DNA from: Gonatopus flavifemur
Lineage: Eukaryota; Arthropoda; Insecta; Hymenoptera; Dryinidae
DNA length: 64,000 nt
Direction of reading: 5' to 3'
Assembly: GCA_018340375.1 (NCBI GenBank)
Contig: JAFFJZ010000004.1
Location: 31,160,001 to 31,224,000 of the forward strand
Part shown: in pieces, positions 57,735 to 64,000 of the stretch
How positions within the stretch are numbered: the stretch's first letter is position 1
How the letters are laid out: the number at the start of each line of letters is the position of its first letter
Position numbers and translations under genes: made by a program
Notes under the pieces: model-generated
Told to the model about the DNA's origin: nothing
What the model saw: the letters and a program-made list of their open reading frames with translations, nothing else
Databases searched by the model: none

Positions 57735-58799
57735 TATATATATATATATATTTTTCATACAGGCATATATAATGAAGGAATATAGTCAAAAAAAAAGAGA
57801 GGATGTCACAAAACATTGGTTCTAGGGGTTTTTGAAGGTTCCGAATCCGAATTTGTAGTCAGAACACTGATTCAAGATGACAAAGTCAATATGGCAGACG
57901 TGAATTCAATCATTTTCGCATTTGTGGACAGATTTATGTGAAATATGGGTGCTGTAGGTTTTCGGGAGCACCTAATTGAAATCTGGGATCAAATGTTCAA
58001 ACAAAAATAAGAGTTTCGATCCTCACTTGTAAGGTTCCTTGTATCCGAACACTTCAAAAGCTGGTTGACGTTTGACAACTCCACGCTAGTCAAAATCCAA
58101 AAGTGAAGAAAGTAGTTGTTGGAACAGATCAAGCGTGAAAATATCCCAATTCATTCCCAAATCACACCCAGCTGACTCTCCGTTACGCTTAATTGACTCT
58201 CAGCTCACGCTCTCGTCGCACTTCACGCTCCATTTGCACCAGAACAGTTGTCTGAACTCTGAATGCTACGTTTTTCTGAATGCTACTTCAAAAATATTTT
58301 CAGTTGAGCAGCAAACCGATGAGTGCCTTATCATATATCCCCGGATATCTGAATTGTTCAAGATGCGAGCAAAGCGAGCATATGTAGGCTAAGATTTGTT
58401 CAAAATGAGCGGAGCGAATCTTAGGGGGTTGGACTGCTGAGCGAAGCGAAGCAGTTAAGGGGCCGAACCCTCTGGTTCTGTCTGGGATATAAAATCCAAG
58501 TCAGTTCGATGAAAAATAATCAACCCACACAACACATTTCTGAGATTGATGTTTCTCAGAATTCTCATTTACGATATAATAATGATCATCAATAAGATCT
58601 CCAAAAAATTTCTCAAATAGGGCTCTATCAAAAATACGACGAACTCAAGTAGTTCAAATGTTCCTCTCTAAAATACGTCAGAATTTGACTCTTACTATAA
58701 GAGTTCCGTAAGAGCTCAGTCAGAAATTTTGTTGATGAAACTTTTGATATCGGAATCAAAACACTGACCTCTTTATGCACTTTTGTAGAGTTTGATAAC
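57735..58799. other. No gene seen; GCGAGC/GCGAAGC words
   Basis: Intergenic. At 58365-58460 the words GCGAGCAAAGCGAGC, GCGGAGCGAATC and GCGAAGCGAAGC cluster. Sequence at 57900-57945 resembles 49690-49710. Confidence 0.4.
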
Positions 58800-59064
58800 A
58801 CACGGAGAATTCTTGTTCAGAAACAAGAATAAAATTCTTCAAGAACTCTTTTCGGACTAATGAATTCATAAAAAGCTCTGAAGGGGTTCAATGTTTGGGA
58901 CATTAACGAGTTCCTTGAGAGTCCTAAAACAATACTCTCAGCATTCTCAAAGAACTCGTTAATGTCCAAAACATTGAACTCCTCCAGATCTTTTTATGAA
59001 TTCATTAGCTCGAAAAGAGATCTCGAAGAATTCAATTCTTGTTTTTGGAAGAGAATTCTTCGTG
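58800..59064. repeat. Palindromic element, family with 63235-63526
   Basis: ACACGGAGAATTCTTGTT on the left pairs with the right end (reverse complement GCACGAAGAATTC...CAAGAATT). AATGAATTCATAAAAAG and GACATTAACGAGTTC occur on both strands around the centre near 58932. The inner AGAACTCGTTAATGT also occurs in the element at 63235-63526. Confidence 0.85.
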
Positions 59065-59166
59065 CGTCCTCTGAGAAGTTACAGCGAGTTATCGATTTAA
59101 CAAAAATTGACTTTTCGAGTTGAAAATCAGATGATTTTCATTTACCCTATCAATTGCATGAAGAAA

Positions 59167-59381
59167 CAGAGCTGCCAGATGAGCTCCGACGCTGAGGGGA
59201 AATGTACCCCCACCGCTGGGTCCATCCTCTTCAACCCAGTATTGGGGAATGACGATGGGGCCCATCCCAATCAGAAAAATCCGTTGTAAGTGTTACTTAC
59301 CAATACTTACGACTATTATATACATGAAGTGATGGTGGGGGTACTTTCCCCCTCAGTGTCGGAGCTCATCTGGCAGCTCTG
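59167..59381. mobile_element. hAT-type MITE, 215 bp
   Basis: CAGAGCTGCCAGATGAGCTC and its inverted copy GAGCTCATCTGGCAGCTCTG form an essentially perfect 30-bp end, with the match continuing to about 50 bp. It is flanked by TGAAGAAA (59159-59166) and TGAGGAAA (59382-59389), an 8-bp duplication with one mismatch. Confidence 0.85.
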
Positions 59382-59569
59382 TGAGGAAATGATAAACACA
59401 AAATTGGATGCTTACGAGTACGGTAAACACCCGCTGGTCCGAAAGCCTGTTAGCCCGAATTCTAAAATTCCGAATAGGTAATAGAAATTCAGAAAAAGTT
59501 TTGGTAATATCTCATCTCATTCGCACATGGCTAAAAGTCTATGAAGCTGGAACCATCACAAAACCAAAT

Positions 59570-60845
59570 TGGAAAAGGAATTATTGGAGAATTAGCGGCT
59601 ATTTAACTGCTAATTGTCTACCGCGTTCCGAATTTTTCTGCTCTTCAAATTTCCCGAAAAATTATGGTGGTTCTAGCTCCAAGGTAACCACATCGAAAAA
59701 GGAACTGCTGGAGAATCGGCTGATATTTGACTGCTCGCGATCTGAACCATTTTCGATTTTTCCCATCGCAAATTTCCAGATTGGAGGCGGTTATTGCGTA
59801 TGGAAGATGAAATGGTTGGGAACAATTCCAGATAACTGTTCGAATTGAAGTTCACTGCTGATTGGATATCTGCGATCTAGAGAATGCCAGATTTGTCTGC
59901 GTCACGAGTGTCCGAGCATCAGCCAGAAAATAAGGATTTCAGGCGAAATAGCCGAGTTCAAGGTGAAATTCTGACCCAAGTCACACAAGAACATTTCAAA
60001 CATTCTGCGTTAATTCTGAGATCATGCATAGAATGTGCAGGTGAGACTGTTTTGGATAAATTCGAAAAATACATTCTAAGCATATGCATAGAATATACTT
60101 ATCCGCAACAGTCCCATTCGAAGATTCTATGAATGTTCATAAAATATACCCAGAACTTCCAAGAACCCTCTTAGCATTTCTAGCCTGTTGTGCTACTTGG
60201 GGAGGACCTTCTCACGAGAGAATTACATACCACTTCTCTGCTCACATTCTGAGTCATGTCCGATCAGTTTTCTCAACGGGTTTCTACACTAGAAACAAAG
60301 ACTATCGGTTTTGGACGGAATGAATGAATTCAGAATGAAATTTTTTGTGCCTTCCCATGGGAGAATCACCTGTTATTTCTGTGCTCATATTCTGAGTCAT
60401 ATCCGATTGTTCTGCGCAAGCAGAGAAATCAGACATAGGTCTGAACGTGAGCAGAAGAAAGACAATAATTCTTCCGTGGAAAACTGTCCGATAAAGCACT
60501 TTGAAATTTTTAATTCACGCTTCTACTCCATCGTTCCAGCTCTAAAGTTCCAGCCCGGAAATCCGTGTCACAGACCAATCGGGAACTGCCAGATCGGGAA
60601 TATCCAATCAGCAGTAAACCTAAACTTGGATGGATATCTGAAATTACCCTCCATTGTTCATGATTCCATCTTCAATATATAATTTTTGCCTCTAATGTAG
60701 AGACTCGCGATGGAAAAAATCGACAATGATTGAGATCGCGAAGTCAGATAACAGCGGATTCTCCCATAGGGATTTTGTCGATAGCACGTTCCGTACTTGT
60801 GTGGTGCACAATTTTTCCGACAATTTCGTAAGCCGAAAATCATAA
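59570..60845. repeat. Diverged ~1.3-kb inverted-repeat element
   Basis: The arm 59690-59830 (GGAGAATCGGCTGATATTTGAC, then CGATTTTTCCCATCGC) is inverted at 60640-60800 at roughly 70-80% by eye. Inside is a direct repeat of about 50 bp (CTCACATTCTGAGTCATGTCCGAT at 60240; CTCATATTCTGAGTCATATCCGAT at 60383). Ends could not be fixed. Confidence 0.6.
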
Positions 60846-60959
60846 GCAAAAAATCAGCAGTTACATAGCAAATTGGACTGCTTTGTTCTTGTGAATTTGA
60901 TAAATTATAGTTTGAAAAGCATTATAACTGAAAGTAGGGGTTTGATATTGTTTTTCAAT

Positions 60960-61280
60960 TAAGAGAACCCCAGCATGGGGTTCATTTCATTGCAAAACTC
61001 TAAATCTCATTGAAAAACTCTGAAAAATACTGGAAACTCCTAAAAGAATCTGAAAAACTCTGAAAACTTATGAACATTCTTTCAAACTCTTAACAATTCA
61101 AAAAACTTCTCATTTATCGTGTACGTTTTCTCACTGAAAATTTCTCTGAATATTTATGAATATCTGAAAAACTCTGAATCTTTCTCAAAATCACTGAGAT
61201 TCTCCGAGAAATTATGGAATTATGAAACTATGAAACTATGTACACCTCTGAAATCCTCTGAAAAACTCTTCATTGACAAT
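60960..61280. repeat. GAAAAACTCTG-rich degenerate simple repeat
   Basis: Many variants of TGAAAAACTCTGAA spread over 300 bp. No coding sense. Confidence 0.65.
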
Positions 61281-61365
61281 CTATCAAAATTTCAGTGATT
61301 TCCAGCGAAATGTTCACCCAGAGCTTTTTTCAAAAGTTACGTAATTAATAAAAGTTTTAAGTGAA

Positions 61366-61564
61366 TAATAATGAAGTAAATACTTGGGATGGCGCATTGT
61401 CGTAAACTTTGAATTTCCCAATTATTTCTCAAAGTTAAAAAATAAAATTTTGATATTTTAAGCTCTAAACCTCAACAAATTTCATTATTCAGCCTTAAGA
61501 AATCATTGGGAACTTCAAAGTTTACAGCAATGCACCATTCCAAGTCTGCAATTTATTATTATTA
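61366..61564. repeat. Inverted-repeat MITE, ~200 bp
   Basis: ACTTGGGATGGCGCATTG and GTAAACTTTGAATTTCCCAA on the left pair with the right half (reverse complement ACTTGGAATGGTGCATTG, GTAAACTTTGAAGTTCCCAA) over about 60 bp. Confidence 0.8.
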
Positions 61565-62297
61565 ATATCAAATTTGTATTAATTACGTATCTTTTGAAAC
61601 AAATTCGTATGAAATTAGAATTCTTCCCTTCCCCACTTCTTCGTACTCGAGTCCACGTAATATCAATCTTCCAATAAAAACAATGTATGATAATTCGTGA
61701 ATGAACCTAGGAACGTATGATAATTTTTTGACTGTATTTTCGGTCGCAATTATTTTTTCATAGTTTATTTTAACAATTCCAAACAGGTAAGTTCCTACTG
61801 AATTGGCATATGCTTCATTGACACAGAATATATAAAATTCAAAAATATTATTGGGGTGATTTGTGTCCCATATTGTCCGATTCTTAGAAAAATTATGATT
61901 CAAAAGATAAGTGTCATGTAGATAAGAGCCACATACTTATTCAACTTTGAATTGAAAACTGTAAATAATAAAAACCAAAAATTTATTATCTAAAATTTAT
62001 TCAATCAATTTTCAATGATTGGCTAATATTAGACCAATATGTATGTTACGCACGAATTAGATACAGTTTTATTCTCTTCAACAAAAATCGTTTATTATGT
62101 AACATAATTATTGAATTTTTTCAATGCCTTACTATCACAAATTTAGAGGTACTTCAATACAGACAACTTTCTAAACAAGAAAGTAGTTCTTAATTATGTA
62201 CAATTGAAATGATACAAGTGATTGGTATTTAAACGTACAATGTGCTTTTAATTTGATGAATGAGAATTATAATTATTCATTTGAACTAAAAATAATT
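61565..62297. other. 3' flank of SEC11 gene, no other gene seen
   Basis: AT-rich. On the minus strand AATAAA occurs at 62096-62091, about 200 bp after the SEC11 stop, a plausible polyadenylation signal. A minus frame at 61903-61583 is open but unrecognised. Confidence 0.45.
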
Positions 62298-62532
62298 TTA
62301 TTCTCTATGCACGAGAACGTATAAACCCAAACATGCTAATACAGCAATTTTGAACTTAGGATATTCATTCATATATATAGTAACCATACCAACATAGGGT
62401 AAGAAACCTCTTGCTCTACCAACCACATCCTTATGTGTCAACCACAACTGACCTGGAGCATATAAACCCCTGTCATCCACAGAATTGTTGTCGCCTTTTG
62501 TCAAAAACTTGACAGTATTATTCTTGTTACCC
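62298..62532 (-). CDS. SEC11: Signal peptidase complex catalytic subunit SEC11, last exon
   Basis: The exon begins after an acceptor (attcttctag) and encodes [20 protein letters not shown], then [35 protein letters not shown] and the C-terminal hydrophobic segment ending LVHRE then TAA. TKGDNN.VDDRGLY holds the conserved catalytic-domain motif (box with the essential aspartates) of eukaryotic SEC11, the ER membrane serine protease that removes signal peptides. The frame is clean and highly conserved, so this is very probably the working host gene. The upstream exons with the catalytic serine (SGSMEP) and the N-terminal anchor were not found between 62533 and 64000 and should lie to the right of the window. 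Paralogue A versus C cannot be told apart here. Confidence 0.95.
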
Positions 62533-63234
62533 CTAGAAGAATAATTATATTTTGATCACACTGCCAGTTTCAATTGAAATAATTCATATTATTAATATTT
62601 GAGAAGTAGAACAAATAAAGGTATTATATTACAATTTTCTGAATCATGAGATTCTTATAATAAATCAATTTCCTGAATAAATTTTCAACACTTTGAATGT
62701 GTTTTTCTTTGAGAATCTTCATCACGTCATACCTTTATCAACTTAGTCATTTTTTCAATACAAACAATATCTATTAGACAAACAAGTTTTCTTGTACTCC
62801 ATATAATTTTGATATGATATTATTTCATCATCATTATTATTTTACAAAGTAATCCAAAATGTCGAGACACTATAGTACACACGGATTCCTTGTGAAATTT
62901 AAGATGGATTTTTTCTGTAGACAAATTTTGATCTGAGCTTCAAATTATGAGATACATTTGGAAAATGTTCAAACAAATCGAATATTTCAATGATACTGCA
63001 TTTTGAAGATTTGAATTTAACAGGATTTGAAAAAACCCAGGGTTTTTTCCAAAAACCCGACCCAGGCCGGTTTTTTCGGGTTTTTGTACAATTAAGTGGA
63101 TTTACGAGGCTTTTCTGGGTTTTTTGGGTTTCATGTGTTTTTTGTAATTTGGCATTTTGGTTATTATTATTAGATTTATGTTTTTGGTTGATTTGAAATC
63201 CGAATTGATCGTTCGTTCATATCACGGTCTCACA
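62533..63234. other. Intron of SEC11; low-complexity GGGTTTTT tract
   Basis: Presumed intron. At 63025-63125 there are repeated GGGTTTTTT / AAAACCC words, similar to 63825-63900. Confidence 0.5.
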
Positions 63235-63526
63235 TCCCATATAACACACGAAGAATTTTTCTTCAAGAATATGGAAAGAATTCTTGTGGTATTCTTTTCG
63301 AAGTTAAGAATTCACGAAGAATTCTGAAAATGTTCTATTCCACTAACATCAACGAGTTCTTTTGAATTGCTTTTCAGATCGTTTCATTGCTCTCAAAGAA
63401 CTCGTTAATGTAAGTAAAATAGAGTTCACACTTTCAGAGTTCTTGATGAATTCATCAGTTTGAAAAGAATTCAACAAGAATTCTATTTACATTCTTGAAA
63501 AAGAATTTTTTGTGTGTCATATGGGA
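63235..63526. repeat. Palindromic element, 292 bp, in SEC11 intron
   Basis: TCCCATATAACACACGAAGA on the left pairs with the right end TGTGTGTCATATGGGA, with CACA directly outside both ends (possible 4-bp duplication). Inner AAGAACTCGTTAATGT is shared with 58800-59064. Confidence 0.8.
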
Positions 63527-63699
63527 CACATTGTGGTTTATATAACGTACATTTGATATGACAAATGAAATACGTAATTGAAATTCTACAATTATATCTT
63601 ACATTTAAATTTAATACTGTTCTTTGAATGATCACGAAATATTTTGATACTAAACATTAGTTATATTCTATTTATGAACTATAAGATTCTTATACTTAA

Positions 63700-63840
63700 T
63701 TATCCTTTGGATTTCACTTCACTAGCATTTGCTTCTTTCAGAAGTAATTTCTCATGTCCATAGTTATTGAGGTAAATTTTGAATAATTCGTTGTAATTAG
63801 AAACAATAGCTTCTTCGATACTTTTTTCCGTTTTTTCAGG
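63700..63840 (-). CDS. Possible 3'-terminal exon, unrecognised
   Basis: A minus-strand frame reads KTEKSIEEAIVSNYNEL, FKIYLNNYGHEKLLLKEAN, then EVKSKG and a stop at 63702-63700. The composition looks like real protein (amphipathic helices, lysine-rich end). It lies upstream of the SEC11 last exon on the same strand, so it would be a nested gene, an alternative terminal exon or an old retrocopy. The frame runs upstream into GGGTTTTT-type repeat sequence without a clear acceptor. I do not recognise the family. Confidence 0.35.
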   Translation of the reverse strand, partial: PEKTEKSIEEAIVSNYNELFKIYLNNYGHEKLLLKEANASEVKSKG

Positions 63841-64000
63841 GGTTTTTGGGGTTATTTCAAGAGGGCTTTTTCCAAAAAACCCGGTGGGTAAAACTGGGCT
63901 GGGTTATTTTGTTCGAACCCAGGAATTTAATATCATTCGGTGGGCCAGATTGAGGTATATCTTTGGAAAGAATCGGAAAAATCTAGCAGTTATAATGTTT

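Noticed and set aside
1..64000. CRISPR arrays, bacterial operons, rRNA genes
   Set aside because: Searched for by eye; none present. Tandem repeats here are satellites, microsatellites or duplications, and gene structure is eukaryotic.

Overview
This is an AT-rich animal nuclear sequence, most likely from an insect or another arthropod. It has intron-containing fragments of two conserved host genes, a mitochondrial pyruvate carrier 2 gene (MPC2) and the SEC11 signal peptidase subunit, both closest to insect versions from memory of the families. The rest is a dense mixture of animal transposons. Nothing bacterial (operons, Shine-Dalgarno sites, CRISPR) is present. Species cannot be named from this window.

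Layout: 1-2.2 kb, Penelope-like element (RT plus GIY-YIG) with a frameshift. 5.8-7.3 kb, hAT transposase pseudogene, then a scrap of LINE reverse transcriptase. 7.9-9.4 kb, palindromic MITE and a degenerate tandem duplication. 9.5-15.2 kb (minus), a decaying multi-exon RPA1-like (OB-fold) gene. Its first recognisable exon is split by a 2.9-kb inverted-repeat element that carries a Helitron Rep/Pif1 open reading frame cut at both ends. 15.7-18.5 kb, several short inverted-repeat elements. 20.1-21.3 kb, a second Helitron helicase fragment. 21.6-26.1 kb, palindromes and MITEs. 27.3-27.8 kb, the last two exons of MPC2. 30.1-39.3 kb, two related LINEs head to tail with (CT)n runs at all three outer and inner boundaries; the second is interrupted by a solo LTR with a 5-bp target duplication. 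39.9-41.5 kb, three MITEs or palindromes. 42.6-44.9 kb (minus), an uninterrupted 758-residue hAT-like transposase. 45.2-45.8 kb, a MITE. 47.0-48.5 kb, a complete mariner with one stop codon. 50.0-53.5 kb, a hAT MITE, an unrecognised exon, and a 165-bp satellite interrupted by a 1.45-kb LTR-like insertion. 54.8-57.7 kb, a 2.95-kb inverted repeat whose arms hold ~122-bp repeats, each carrying a CCAATATGGCGGC motif. 58.8-61.6 kb, more inverted-repeat elements. 62.3-62.5 kb (minus), last exon of SEC11. 63.2-63.9 kb, a palindrome and a possible unrecognised 3' exon.

The host genes do not form a pathway here. The coherent story is transposon activity: at least seventeen non-autonomous inverted-repeat elements (several with readable TA, 6-bp or 8-bp target duplications), possible source transposases of the mariner and hAT superfamilies, nested insertions, and a host gene being dismantled. 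The strongest candidates for something new are the 2.95-kb inverted repeat with motif arrays, the inverted-repeat element enclosing a Helitron core, and the (CT)n-bounded LINE pair. Coordinates of repeat edges are read by eye and may be off by a few bases.
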